The notes: a model not told the origin generated them from the sequence alone. Shown: positions 1 to 9,102, counted from the first letter of the stretch. The stretch: 64,000 nucleotides of DNA from JANMMJ01 sp031373255 (GCA_031373255.1 JANMMJ010000092.1:25407-89406); one strand, 5' to 3'. Translations and numbers: made by a program.

Positions 1-2
1 TG

Positions 3-755
3 GCGGACTACAGCTTGCCTTTGGTAATCAAACCGCGCCGTTCCTACTGGCTCGATCAGCTTGACAGATGGGGCAAGGTTGAAATCGTGGAGAGCGCGGC
101 GCAGCTGAGCAGCGTTCTGGTGTCACTCACTGACCGCTCTCGCTATTTGGTGGAGACCTATTTCGAAGGCGCTGGCGTTGGCGTTTCGGTGCTGGCCCAT
201 GAGGGCGAGATACTTCAGATCTTCCAGCACCGCCGCCTGAGGGAGGGTAAAGGCGGCAACAGTTCCTACAGGATCAGCGAGACGGTGAACCCCGCATTGC
301 GCCAGGCTTGCGGGAAAATCTGCGCCCATCTCAAACATACCGGCGTTTGCATGTTCGAGTTCCGCCTCCAGTCCGATAGCGACAAGTGGGTCCTTCTCGA
401 GACCAACGCACGCTTTTGGGGTTCCCTGCCGCTCCCGGTGTCGCTAGGTCTGGACTTCCCGAACCTGCTTTATGATCTCATGGTCCACGGTATCAGGGCG
501 CCTGCCGTGCCTTATGATGTGGGTGTCCGGAGCCGCAACTTTTTCTTGGACGGTTACAATCTGTTGAAGGAATTACGTGAGGTGCGATCGGTAAATCTGC
601 TTCAGTGGCTGATCGATGTTGCCGACTTCGCCTTGCAGCCGCTACGCTGGACGAGCGGTAAAGAACGGTCTGACTCGTTCGTTCTCGACGATCTCCGTCC
701 GGCATTTTGGGAATGCCTGACTGTTCTCAGATTGCGATTTGGGTATCAGTATTGA
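3..755 (+). CDS. ATP-grasp domain protein, 3' part only
   Basis: The gene enters from outside the window: the frame is open from base 3 and reads ADYSLPLVIKPRRS, a typical ATP-grasp nucleotide-binding strand, so the N-terminal pre-grasp region is missing. About 250 residues are visible. The metal/ATP-binding end of the fold shows as LLETNARFWGS near residue 130 of the visible part (the Glu-x-Asn pattern), preceded by an Arg/Gly-rich loop (RRLREGKGGNSS). ATP-grasp enzymes join a carboxylate to an amine, thiol or similar nucleophile through an acyl-phosphate. The similarity is to carbamoyl-phosphate-synthase-like ATP-grasp proteins often found beside polysaccharide genes, but the substrate cannot be told. 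It ends 237 bases before an IS630-type transposase. Confidence 0.75.
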   Translation, partial: ADYSLPLVIKPRRSYWLDQLDRWGKVEIVESAAQLSSVLVSLTDRSRYLVETYFEGAGVGVSVLAHEGEILQIFQHRRLREGKGGNSSYRISETVNPALRQACGKICAHLKHTGVCMFEFRLQSDSDKWVLLETNARFWGSLPLPVSLGLDFPNLLYDLMVHGIRAPAVPYDVGVRSRNFFLDGYNLLKELREVRSVNLLQWLIDVADFALQPLRWTSGKERSDSFVLDDLRPAFWECLTVLRLRFGYQY

Positions 756-940
756 AAAGGTGCTCGCCGAAAGCCTACCTGGTACTTACTGAATCAATCT
801 AGCGCCAAACAGAACACCACTCATACCTACCAGTCCTTGCAGATTACGATTGTTTTCTTTTTTCAAGTCGAATACGGCGTGACCTGCCACTAAGGATTTC
901 CTCCAGCTAGGGCATAGGTTGCTCAAAAGGAATCGATAGG

Positions 941-1945
941 GCTTCCCAATTGCCTCGAATGTTGATTCACTTTGCCATGGAGGTGATTTGCCATGGCCAA
1001 GACCTATTCAATGGATTTGCGTGAGCGGGTGTCGCGGTATGTACTGGCCGGACATTCCTGTCATGAGGCGGCGGCGCATTTTTCGACTTCGGTGAGTTTC
1101 GTTGTCAATCTGATGAAGCTTTTGCGCGAGACCGGCTCGCTCGCGCCGCGGGCGCGAGGCGGGCTGCGCCACAGCAAGCTCGCGCTGCACCGGGAGTTCC
1201 TCTTGGGCCGGGTTGCCGAAACGCCGGATGTGACGATGCCCGAGCTTGCCGCCGCGCTGAAGGAGCGGGGTGTGACGGCTGATCCGTCTTCGCTCTCGCA
1301 CTTTCTGCTGCGCAACGGTCTCAGCTATAAAAAAACCGTTCTAGCCAGCGAAACCTTGCGTCCAGGCGTGCGCGCGGCGCGCGACAGCTGGATCGGCGGG
1401 CGGCAGCCGCGCATGGCTGAAGAGCCGGGCAGGCTTGTGTTCGTGGATGAGACATGGACCAAGACCAATATGGCCCGGCAGCGCGGACGTTCAAGGCGCG
1501 GCGCGCGGTTGAAAGCGCTGGTCCCGTTCGGGCACTGGAACACCCAGACCTTCATTGCCGGCCTGCGATGCGACGGCCTCACCGCGCCCTGGGTGATCGA
1601 CGGACCGGTCAACCGCCTCATCTTCGAAACATGGGTCGAGACGCAGTTGGTCCCAGCCCTGTCGGCGGGCGATGTCGTCATCCTCGACAATCTTCCGGCA
1701 CACAAAAGCCAGAGAGCCGAACAGGCCGTCCGGGCCAAAGGCGCAGGGCTCCTGTTCCTTCCACCTTATTCGCCCGATCTCAATCCGATAGAAATGGCCT
1801 TCTCCAAACTCAAGGCGCATCTGCGCAAAGCCGCCGCCCGCACCAACTGACGCTCTAACCGCCCACTGCCATTTGGTCCGGCGTCCCTACATCGGCATAG
1901 CCCAGCCAATGCAAGCACCCTGAAAGCTGTTTTGTATTGGGAAAC
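941..1945. mobile_element. IS630-family element, probably degraded; ends tentative
   Basis: The element is defined by the transposase at 993-1850. Possible ends are a 10-base pair of inverted sequences with one mismatch, GCTTCCCAAT at 941-950 and ATTGGGAAAC at 1936-1945. The similarity does not extend further and no clean TA duplication is visible at these points, so the boundaries are a guess. The right end would fall two bases from the stop codon of the SDR gene that ends at 1947. Confidence 0.35.
993..1850 (+). CDS. IS630-family transposase, C-terminus shortened
   Basis: An N-terminal helix-turn-helix region (residues 1-60, starting MAKTYSMDLRERV) is followed by a DDE catalytic domain. 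The triad is D152 (FVDETWTKT), D232 (VILDNLPAHKS) and E267 (SPDLNPIEMAF), with exactly 34 residues between the last two, the DD34E spacing of IS630/mariner-type enzymes. A strong Shine-Dalgarno (GGAGGTGAT) lies before the start. Family members usually continue 35-45 residues past the KLKAHLRKAAART motif, but this one stops at once. A shift into the next frame reads DALTA, which looks like the expected continuation, then loses similarity. Transposition activity is therefore doubtful. Confidence 0.9.
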   Translation: MAKTYSMDLRERVSRYVLAGHSCHEAAAHFSTSVSFVVNLMKLLRETGSLAPRARGGLRHSKLALHREFLLGRVAETPDVTMPELAAALKERGVTADPSSLSHFLLRNGLSYKKTVLASETLRPGVRAARDSWIGGRQPRMAEEPGRLVFVDETWTKTNMARQRGRSRRGARLKALVPFGHWNTQTFIAGLRCDGLTAPWVIDGPVNRLIFETWVETQLVPALSAGDVVILDNLPAHKSQRAEQAVRAKGAGLLFLPPYSPDLNPIEMAFSKLKAHLRKAAARTN

Positions 1946-1946
1946 G

Positions 1947-2927
1947 TCAACCCGGATACCAGATCTTGCGCAGTTCGCCGGGAGGACGTTGATAAGCCCA
2001 GGCCGCATTAATGAGTTGCAGCGTATCATAGGCTGGCCGCCAGCCCAGCTCGAAACGGGCCTTGCTGTTGTCCATCCAGTTAGAATGGAACTGGCTCGGC
2101 ACATCGATGGAATCGAGCCCTTGCGTACGCTTGAGATGCGCGGCGACCGTTCCGTAGTCCACCGGTTCGTCCATGCAGATGTTGTAGAGCTTTGCCTTGG
2201 TGATCGGGTTGTCAAGCGCCAGCAGGATGGCCTCGGCGAAATCGTCCAGGTGTACAAAATTGCGCTTGAGTGGACGGCCATGGGCATCCCTCAGGAGCGG
2301 AATGGTGCCAAGTTCGCGGCAGCGCGCGGCGATGTCTGGCGCCACCATCGTTTTCCAGTCGGGACCGCCAAAGAGGTCATCTCCGAACGACAGCGTATAG
2401 CGAAAATCGTCTTTCTCCATGATCCACGGTGCCCTGAGGCAGCAGCCGTTCACGCCATACTGAATGCAGAACTGCTTCAGCATGACTTCCTCGAGCACCT
2501 TGGAAAGCGCATAGCATCCGGGATAGGCCATATGCGGTGTCCGTTCGGTAACGGGTTCCACATGCTCGTAGAAGAAGTGCCCAACACCTGCATCGCCACC
2601 AAGGAGGATGAACTGTTGGGCGCTGGTGCTCGTTCTGAATGCTTCAAGCAGCCAGAACAGGCCCTTCACCGTCACATCCATCACATCTTCCGGCGTTTCC
2701 TTGCAGGTTGCGAGATGAATGACATGGCTGACGCCATCCATGGCCCGTTCGACCGCGGCGCGATCGGCGATCGTGCCTTTGACGATCTCTACGCGATCAC
2801 GATCGGCGGGCACCCTGTTGTGGCAAAGCGCCCGGATACGTGCATGCTTCCAGGCCGGAGCGGCGAGCATTTTCTCAATCAGGCTTGTGCCGACTTTTCC
2901 GGTAGCACCCGTTATCAGCACCCGCAT
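1947..2927 (-). CDS. NAD(P)-dependent epimerase/dehydratase (extended SDR)
   Basis: A 326-residue extended short-chain dehydrogenase. The Rossmann glycine motif GATGKVG is at residues 7-13 and the catalytic pair is Y139 and K143 (YALSK). C-terminal substrate-binding features include KRNFVHLDDFAEAI, usual in sugar epimerase/dehydratase-type enzymes. It starts 13 bases after the stop of the LacI-type regulator and reads the same way, so the two are probably co-transcribed and this enzyme probably acts on the sugar imported by the divergent ABC system. The exact reaction (epimerisation, dehydration or simple oxidation) cannot be read from the sequence. The gene end nearly touches the IS630 remnant, but the protein length is normal for the family. 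Confidence 0.85.
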   Translation of the reverse strand: MRVLITGATGKVGTSLIEKMLAAPAWKHARIRALCHNRVPADRDRVEIVKGTIADRAAVERAMDGVSHVIHLATCKETPEDVMDVTVKGLFWLLEAFRTSTSAQQFILLGGDAGVGHFFYEHVEPVTERTPHMAYPGCYALSKVLEEVMLKQFCIQYGVNGCCLRAPWIMEKDDFRYTLSFGDDLFGGPDWKTMVAPDIAARCRELGTIPLLRDAHGRPLKRNFVHLDDFAEAILLALDNPITKAKLYNICMDEPVDYGTVAAHLKRTQGLDSIDVPSQFHSNWMDNSKARFELGWRPAYDTLQLINAAWAYQRPPGELRKIWYPG

Positions 2928-2940
2928 CGCAGTCTCCCCA

Positions 2941-4023
2941 TCAAACGCCAGCCTGTGGCAGATCCACCGAGCTTCTCTCCACCAAGGGGCATTCCACCTT
3001 GATTTGCAACGGACGCCGCTTCAGCCCGCCGGCCGTATCGATGAGATACTCGGCAGCGAGTGTGCCCATCTCGAAATGCGGCAGCAGAACCGTGGTCAAT
3101 GGCGGCCGGGCGAACTGGGCAATTTCGCGATCGTCATAGCCGACCACCGCGACATCATGCGGTATGCGCAGTCCCATTTCCTTGAGCGCTTCGTAACACC
3201 CCAACGCCATGAGGTCATTGCTGCAGAAAATTCCGGTCGGCGGATCGGACAAGGCCATTAGCGCCGTCGTCTGTTCAAATCCCGCCGACGGCTCCCAGTT
3301 TCCGGGGCGCACCAGCGCCGCGTCAAACGGAATGTCGTGATTGGCAAGGGCCTGGCGATAGCCCTTGAGCCTATCGCGGGAAGCGTCCATTCCCACTTCG
3401 CCTTGAATGAGCCCGATGCGCCTGTGTCCGGATCTGATCAGCCGTTCCGTTGCCGTAAATCCGCCAAGCACTTCGCCGGGAATGATCGAAGGCAGCGACC
3501 GGTCTTCCACGTAGCAGTTCAGCAAGACTGTGGGGCATTCGTAGAGAAATGGAAACGCCGCGATCTGGCGCGTCTGGATGGTGCCGTAGATAAGGCCAAG
3601 CAGCGGCAGTCTCGACAATTGCGTTTGTACCGCGTGTTCCATCTCCGCATCCCCGCGGTTGAATGCAACGCTCAGCGTCAGTCCGAATTCCGCTGCCTTT
3701 TCCCTGACACCATCGAGCGCCATTGCCACCCAGGGATCGGTGGAGATTTCATCGGCAATGAATCCGATAATGGTCTTGTCGATGGTACTGGGGCTGGGTT
3801 GCGCCTGTTTGACCAGCCGGTATCCGACCAATTTCGCCGCATCGAGTACCCGTTTGCGGGTTTGCTGTGAAAGGCGGGCGCCCGGTGCCCCATTGAGCAC
3901 CAGAGAGACCGTCGTCTGGGAAACGCCCGCGCGAGCCGCGACCTCCACCATGGTTGGACGGCGCTGCCCCTGCTGGATGTTGCCCGCGGCAAGCGTCCTT
4001 CGCCCTCGCCGGTCAGCGCTCAT
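2941..4023 (-). CDS. LacI-family transcriptional regulator
   Basis: 360 residues. The N-terminal LacI helix-turn-helix spans about residues 24-46 (MVEVAARAGVSQTTVSLVLNG) with the hinge-helix region following, and the rest is a periplasmic-binding-protein-like effector domain (for example GFIADEISTDPWVAM and GIFCSNDLMALG). It is transcribed away from the sugar ABC operon across an AT-rich 239-base gap containing several palindromes, the usual arrangement for a local repressor that responds to the transported sugar. An extension of about 20 residues precedes the HTH, so a later start is possible. The effector is unknown. Confidence 0.92.
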   Translation of the reverse strand: MSADRRGRRTLAAGNIQQGQRRPTMVEVAARAGVSQTTVSLVLNGAPGARLSQQTRKRVLDAAKLVGYRLVKQAQPSPSTIDKTIIGFIADEISTDPWVAMALDGVREKAAEFGLTLSVAFNRGDAEMEHAVQTQLSRLPLLGLIYGTIQTRQIAAFPFLYECPTVLLNCYVEDRSLPSIIPGEVLGGFTATERLIRSGHRRIGLIQGEVGMDASRDRLKGYRQALANHDIPFDAALVRPGNWEPSAGFEQTTALMALSDPPTGIFCSNDLMALGCYEALKEMGLRIPHDVAVVGYDDREIAQFARPPLTTVLLPHFEMGTLAAEYLIDTAGGLKRRPLQIKVECPLVERSSVDLPQAGV

Positions 4024-4106
4024 GCCGGCCTCGATGGCAAATTGCCTTCGCTCTCGTTGATTCAGGATTCAGAAACGGCAACACGGCACTTTCTTCCAGT
4101 TCGCAT

Positions 4107-4190
4107 ATTATCATATTATAACGTTGATATTATTATGATAATTATCATTTTACTTTGCTTGTTGACTAATATTAGCAACGATGGAACATT
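4107..4190 (+). promoter_or_regulatory. AT-rich divergent control region with palindromes
   Basis: The gap between the LacI-type gene and the binding-protein gene is much richer in A+T than its surroundings. ATTATCAT (4107-4114) is inverted as ATGATAAT (4135-4142). ATGATAATTATCAT (4135-4148) is a perfect 14-base palindrome. CTAATATTAG (4166-4175) is a perfect 10-base palindrome flanked by GTTG and CAAC. A TTGACT hexamer (4162-4167) overlaps the last palindrome and could be a -35 box for the transporter genes, although the -10 is weak. These are candidate LacI-type operators; which one is used is inference. Confidence 0.5.
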
Positions 4191-4262
4191 TTGCCTAGCG
4201 GCAATAGCCGCGGCCGCTCCCAATCAGGAAGCAGGCACTCGAAATCGAATGGGAGGATTGCA

Positions 4263-5210
4263 ATGAATAAACTGACTGGTGTCACTTTTGCCGCTCTACT
4301 TGCACTGAGCGCCACGCAAGCCGTAGCGCAGGAGAAGAAACAGCTCGCCTTTATTGTCAACGCCGCATCGGACTTCTGGAAGCTGGCTGAAGCCGGAGTG
4401 AAAAAAGCCCAGGGCGAATTGCCCAATTATGAACTGCAGTTCAAGTATCCGGCCCAGGGCACGGCGGCTCTGCAGAATGCCCTCATGGACGATCTGGTCG
4501 CAGCCGGAACCGACGCCATCATGATTTCGTCTGTCGATCCCAAGACCTCGATTGACGCTTTTAACCGCATCGCCGGTCAGGTGCCGCTCTTCACCACGGA
4601 CAGCGACGCGCCAGCCAGCAATCGCATTGCTTATCTCGGCTCGTCCAACACCGATGCCGGCGTACAGGCCGGCGAGGTTGCCATCAAGGCCCTGCCGAAT
4701 GGCGGAAAATGCATGGGCTTCGTCGGCTTCCTCGATGCCGACAATGCCAAGGAACGCATTGCCGGATTCAAGCAGTCCGTGGAAGGAAAAGGCATTGAAC
4801 TGGTCGATACGCGCGGCGATGACGTGGACTTTGCCCGCGCCCGCAGCAACGTGGACGACGTGCTTGCAGCCAATCCGGAAATCAACTGCATGGTCGGTTT
4901 CTACTCATACAATCCGCCAAAGATTTATGAGGCGCTGCAGGCCGCCGGCAAGATTGGCCAGATCACCGTTATTGCCTTCGACGAGGACCCCATTACGCTC
5001 GGCGCCGTGCGTGAAGGCAGCTTCGCGGGCACCGTGGTGCAGCAGCCCTTTGAATGGGGTTATCGCGGCATGAAGCTCATGGCGGCATATCTCGAGGGTG
5101 ACAAGTCGGGTGTACCCGAAAACAAGCTCATCATCGTGCCAACAAAAATCATCGACAAGGCCAACGTCGATCAATTTGAAGCCGATCTCAAGGCGGCCAT
5201 CGGCAAATAA
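4263..5210 (+). CDS. Sugar ABC transporter substrate-binding protein
   Basis: 315 residues from ATG 4263, chosen because GGGAGGA lies just upstream and the protein then begins with a clean signal peptide (MNKLTGVTFAALLALSATQAVA, cut before QEKK). The mature part is a type-1 periplasmic binding fold of the ribose/galactose class: LAFIVNAASDFWK at the start, GTDAIMISSVDP, and the hinge-region motif VIAFDEDPITLGAV. It binds a monosaccharide-like ligand in the periplasm and hands it to the ATPase/permease encoded next. A strong hairpin follows the gene, which would raise its expression above that of the rest of the operon. The sugar is not identifiable. Confidence 0.92.
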   Translation: MNKLTGVTFAALLALSATQAVAQEKKQLAFIVNAASDFWKLAEAGVKKAQGELPNYELQFKYPAQGTAALQNALMDDLVAAGTDAIMISSVDPKTSIDAFNRIAGQVPLFTTDSDAPASNRIAYLGSSNTDAGVQAGEVAIKALPNGGKCMGFVGFLDADNAKERIAGFKQSVEGKGIELVDTRGDDVDFARARSNVDDVLAANPEINCMVGFYSYNPPKIYEALQAAGKIGQITVIAFDEDPITLGAVREGSFAGTVVQQPFEWGYRGMKLMAAYLEGDKSGVPENKLIIVPTKIIDKANVDQFEADLKAAIGK

Positions 5211-5222
5211 GCACAGAGTGGC

Positions 5223-5253
5223 AAGCCGGTACGGTAAGCCGTACCGGCTTTTC
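5223..5253 (+). terminator. Intra-operon hairpin after the binding-protein gene
   Basis: AAGCCGGTACGG (5223-5234) and CCGTACCGGCTT (5239-5250) form a perfect 12-base-pair stem with a 4-base loop followed by TTTCC. The T-run is short, so this is probably a partial terminator or an mRNA-stabilising hairpin limiting expression of the downstream ATPase relative to the binding protein. Confidence 0.7.
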
Positions 5254-5314
5254 CTTGAGAACACATGGAGCTTGGCCCATTGTATGACGTTGCGAGGGGC
5301 TGGGGAGCCGGGCG

Positions 5315-6820
5315 ATGGCCGATCCGTTTCTGAAACTTGACGGCATATCGAAGGGCTATCCCGGAGTCATGGCGCTGGACGGCGTTTCCCTTTCCGTTTC
5401 CCGCGGCGAAGTGATTGGGCTTGTTGGCGAAAACGGCGCTGGCAAATCGACGCTCATGAAAATCCTTGGCGGGGTGATTGCACCCAGCAATGGTACAATT
5501 CATCTTGATGGCACGGCACGGTCGTCCCTGAGTGTCGCGGAAGCCATTGCGGCCGGCATCGCCTTCGTCCATCAGGAACTCAATCTCTTCGACAATCTAG
5601 ATGCCGCGGCCAATGTCTATATCGGGCGTGAGCCGCTGCGCGCCGGCCCCTTGCGGCTCATCGACCGGCGCAAGCTCAACGCCATGGTCCAGCCGCTTCT
5701 CGATACGCTTGGCGTTGATTTCAAACCGGGAACCCTGGTTTCGGAATTGTCGATTGCCCAGCGCCAGTTGCTCGAGATAGCCAAGGCCCTCTCCCAGAAA
5801 TCCCGCCTCGTCATCATGGATGAGCCCACGTCAAGCCTGACCCTTACCGAGACAGCCCGGCTGATGCAGGTGATCGGCGGGTTGAAGGCCGATGGTGTCA
5901 GCGTCATTTTCATTTCGCATCGGCTCAATGAACTCTCCGAATGTGCCGACCGCGTTGTGGTTCTTCGTGATGGCCACCTCGTCGGCGAGCTTGGCAAGAA
6001 CGAGATCAGCCACGCCGCAATGATCAGGCTGATGATCGGCCGCGATCTCAAGTCACTCTATGTCCCGCCAGCGCAGGAACCGGCAGAGCCGGTCCTGGAG
6101 ATTTCAGACGTGCGAACCTCGGCTTATCCCAATCAGCCGGTATCGATGTCAGTCAGGCGGGGCGAGATTCTCGGCCTCGCAGGCTTGATCGGCTCAGGCC
6201 GCACCGAACTTGCCAGGGCTATATTTGGCATTGATCGGCTTATAGGCGGTGCGATCAGGATCGATGGTCAGCACAAGACCATCAGCCTGCCCCGCCAGGC
6301 GATCACCGAGGGAATCCTGCTTGTGCCGGAGGACCGCAAGCGCAGCGGATTGCTGCTCGATATTTCGATTGCCGAGAATATCGCCCTCCCCGATCTGTGG
6401 ACGTATGCATCAGGCGGCCTGGTGCAGGCCTCGGCCATCGCAGCCAATGCCAATCGGCAGAAGGACAGGCTTGGGATCAAGGCGGTCAGCGTCGCCGAAC
6501 ATGCCGGAACACTTTCGGGCGGCAACCAGCAAAAGGTGGTGCTCGCTAAGTGGCTTTCGCTCAATCCAAAAGTTCTGATCTGCGATGAGCCGACGCGCGG
6601 CATCGATGTCGGCGCCAAGCAGGATATCTATCGCATGCTGCGCGGCCTGGCCGACGCCGGGGTGGCCATCATCATGATTTCCAGCGACATGGAGGAAGTC
6701 ATCGGCGTGAGCGACCGCGTCGCTGTCATGCATGAAGGAAGAATCAGCGGAATACTTGAGAGATCTGAGCTCAGCGAACACAGCATCCTGCTGCTCGCCG
6801 TGGGTAACACCGTGCATTGA
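5315..6820 (+). CDS. Sugar ABC transporter ATP-binding protein (two ABC domains)
   Basis: 501 residues with two nucleotide-binding domains, as in RbsA/MglA/XylG. Domain 1 has Walker A GENGAGKST (38-46), signature LSIAQRQ (144-150) and Walker B VIMDEP (165-170). Domain 2 has the degenerate Walker A usual for this class (GLIGSGRTEL), signature LSGGNQQK (400-407) and Walker B LICDEPTRGID (about 422-432). It powers uptake of the sugar delivered by the binding protein encoded upstream. It is separated from that gene by 104 bases with a hairpin, and from the permease frame by only 11 bases. Confidence 0.94.
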   Translation: MADPFLKLDGISKGYPGVMALDGVSLSVSRGEVIGLVGENGAGKSTLMKILGGVIAPSNGTIHLDGTARSSLSVAEAIAAGIAFVHQELNLFDNLDAAANVYIGREPLRAGPLRLIDRRKLNAMVQPLLDTLGVDFKPGTLVSELSIAQRQLLEIAKALSQKSRLVIMDEPTSSLTLTETARLMQVIGGLKADGVSVIFISHRLNELSECADRVVVLRDGHLVGELGKNEISHAAMIRLMIGRDLKSLYVPPAQEPAEPVLEISDVRTSAYPNQPVSMSVRRGEILGLAGLIGSGRTELARAIFGIDRLIGGAIRIDGQHKTISLPRQAITEGILLVPEDRKRSGLLLDISIAENIALPDLWTYASGGLVQASAIAANANRQKDRLGIKAVSVAEHAGTLSGGNQQKVVLAKWLSLNPKVLICDEPTRGIDVGAKQDIYRMLRGLADAGVAIIMISSDMEEVIGVSDRVAVMHEGRISGILERSELSEHSILLLAVGNTVH

Positions 6821-6831
6821 GGCGCATCTGA

Positions 6832-7809
6832 ATGACAAAGAAAGATCTGGGACTTCTCATCCTCATTCTGGTTGTTGGCACCCTGGTGGCCGTCATCAAT
6901 CCGCTGTTCCTGTCCCCGATCAATCTCGCCAACACTGCCAATCTGGTCGGGCTGTTCGGCATATTCGCCATAGGTCAGGCCTTCGTGATTATCACCGGCG
7001 GCATCGAATTGTCGGTGGGTTCCATCATCGCGCTGATTGGCGTGCTGTTCGTCGATTTGATGGTCAACTTCGAAGTGGCCTGGCCGCTGGCGCTCCTGCT
7101 GATGCTCATCCTCGGCGTGATCTTCGGCCTTGCCCATGGGCTCCTGATCACCAGGCTCCAGCTTCAGCCATTCATCGTCACCCTGTGTGGATTGTTGATC
7201 TATCGCGGCGCGGCGCGATTCTATACGGCTGATGCAACAGCAGGCTTCGGCTTCGGCGTCAGCTTTCCAACGCTTGAATGGCTGACTACCGGGCGTTTCT
7301 TCGGCGTTCCCCACTCATTTATTGCGCTGATCGGCATAGCCATGCTGATGTGGGTTGTCCTGCACCGCTAGGTGTTCGGGCGACATCTCTATGCCGTGGG
7401 CAAGAATGAAGAGGCGGCCCGATACTCCGGCATCAAGACAAGCCATGTCATCATTGCAGCCTATGTGATCTGCGGTGTCCTCACCGCCATCTCGGCAATA
7501 TTCTTTGCCATGTACACTCGCTCGATTTCGCCGTCATCCCACGGCAATTTTTACGAGCTCTATGCCATTGCCGCAGCCGTGCTCGGCGGCTTCTCGCTGC
7601 GCGGCGGCGAAGGCTCGGTCATCGGCGTCGTGCTCGGCGCCGTCCTCTTGCAGGTGCTGCAAAACCTGGTGAACCTGCTGGGAATTCCCAGTTCATTGAA
7701 TTTCGCGGTAACGGGCTCGGTCATCTTGATCGGCGTGCTGGCCGATACGCAATTCACCGCCTATCGCAAACGGGCTGCGGCCGCGAAGCAGCTTGATGCA
7801 ATTCGATAG
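6832..7809 (+). pseudogene. Sugar ABC transporter permease split by an in-frame TAG
   Basis: Read through, this is a 325-codon RbsC-type inner-membrane permease with about eight hydrophobic segments and the family motif ITGGIELSVGSIIAL in the first third. Codon 180 (7369-7371) is TAG: the frame ends ...MLMWVVLHR and continues without shift VFGRHLYAVGKNEEAARYSGI, the conserved cytoplasmic loop of this family. The downstream part (145 residues, without its own ribosome site or a proper start) keeps full permease character through its last residues. The stop would truncate the channel and should inactivate the transporter unless it is suppressed or is a sequence error. Everything else in the operon is intact, so the lesion is recent or spurious. 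Confidence 0.85.
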
Positions 7810-7831
7810 GTTCTGCAGAAAGCCCGCCGCC

Positions 7832-8986
7832 TCAAAGCCCGCCAACACCCACGCCGGCTGAAACATCCGGGGGCAAATCACTCTGCGCCGGCCGCTTTTT
7901 CTTGTTGGCAACCTTGACCTTTGCCGGTTTCTTACCGCCTTCACTTGTCCCGGGCTTCGTCGCCTGAATCTTGTTGTTCTTGTCTGGCTTGGCCTTTTCG
8001 CTCTCCTCCGGGACAGCGCTCCCGGTATTTCTGCTGTCCTGCGGCGAAGCAGATCCCGGTGTATTGGCAAATCTCTCGCGCAACTCGTCTAGAAGTTTCT
8101 TGTTGGCAAGGATGTCTTCAAGGCTCATCGGCTGCTGGACAGCCGTTTGCCCTGCTTCAGCCGGATCAAGCGCCGCCATCTTGAAATAGAACTGGCTGGT
8201 CAATGAGGATTGATCCCACGGCGTCTGCTTCCCGCTGGTAAGCGATTGCACGTCGTTACGCACGTCGATCATCAGATCGGAAATGCTGCGTCCCGATTGC
8301 CCGATGTGCTTCAGCAGCGCGCCCGTGAACGGACTATTGCGGCCCGCACCATCGAGCGCCACGTTCCCCGGCTGTGTGGAGAAGGCGATGAATGTGCCTT
8401 GCGCAGTCGCCATCTTCGCCAGTCCGAGATTTCCGCTATCGCTGGATGAAAGCGAAGTCGAGCGCGATGCTTGCGTTCCTGATGCGGGCTTCACGGCTTC
8501 AAAGGGATTGTCCCGGCACGCATCGAGGAACACCAGCGTCGTGCGGTTCGGTGATTCCAGTCCGGAGATGACCTTCTGGATTTCAAAGACCTGCGACCGA
8601 AAGCGCTCGGCATTGTCGAACATTGCGTCGGTCGGAACAATGTAGTTTGTCCCGTTCATCTGGAAGCCGTGCCCGGCGAAGTAGAACAACACAACGTCGG
8701 CGCCTTTTTTGGCCCTGTTGTTGAAGCGGGAAATCAGCTCGTTCATCTGTGAATTGTTGAGATTATATCCATCGAATACATCGAAACCAAGAAGCCGGAG
8801 TTTGGCCGACATGTCGTCAGCATCGTTGACTGGGTTCTTGAGTGTGTAGCGTGAATAGCTCTCGTTGCCGATCACCAGCGCCAGCCGCGATTGATCTGCT
8901 GCGGCCTGCACAATCGTCCATTGACCGGCACAGCCCAGCATGGCCAGGAGCGAAATGATCAGGAATTTCAGGGCGCTTCGATACAT
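7832..8986 (-). CDS. Caspase-family (peptidase C14-like) secreted protein
   Basis: 384 residues from ATG 8986, preferred over an upstream in-frame start because GGGAAG lies six bases before it and the product then begins with a hydrophobic export signal (MYRSALKFLIISLLAMLGCAG). The caspase-like p20 domain spans about residues 33-260. The catalytic dyad is H106 in FYFAGHGFQ and C157 in VFLDACRDNPF. The C-terminal 120 residues are low-complexity, rich in Lys, Pro and Ser, and end in VSAGVGVGGL. Bacterial members cleave after basic residues or are scaffold proteins; the role here is unknown. It is divergent from the outer-membrane barrel gene starting at 9103. Confidence 0.9.
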   Translation of the reverse strand: MYRSALKFLIISLLAMLGCAGQWTIVQAAADQSRLALVIGNESYSRYTLKNPVNDADDMSAKLRLLGFDVFDGYNLNNSQMNELISRFNNRAKKGADVVLFYFAGHGFQMNGTNYIVPTDAMFDNAERFRSQVFEIQKVISGLESPNRTTLVFLDACRDNPFEAVKPASGTQASRSTSLSSSDSGNLGLAKMATAQGTFIAFSTQPGNVALDGAGRNSPFTGALLKHIGQSGRSISDLMIDVRNDVQSLTSGKQTPWDQSSLTSQFYFKMAALDPAEAGQTAVQQPMSLEDILANKKLLDELRERFANTPGSASPQDSRNTGSAVPEESEKAKPDKNNKIQATKPGTSEGGKKPAKVKVANKKKRPAQSDLPPDVSAGVGVGGL

Positions 8987-9102
8987 CGGCAACTTCCCGT
9001 ATAACTGGCCCGCCAACCACCCCAAAGTTAAGTGATTTTCCAAAATCCGTCCAGTGATGTAAGGTAGTGTCTGCATGTGGGGTTAAAGGCGGAAAAGCTT
9101 CC

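Noticed and set aside
1932..3002. A 356-codon plus-strand frame across the SDR gene
   Set aside because: The SDR product on the other strand has clear catalytic motifs. This frame has none and lacks a ribosome site.
6832..7809. Programmed recoding at the permease TAG
   Set aside because: I see no selenocysteine/pyrrolysine-type element or slippery site, and RbsC-type permeases are not known to use recoding. A nonsense mutation or sequence error is simpler.
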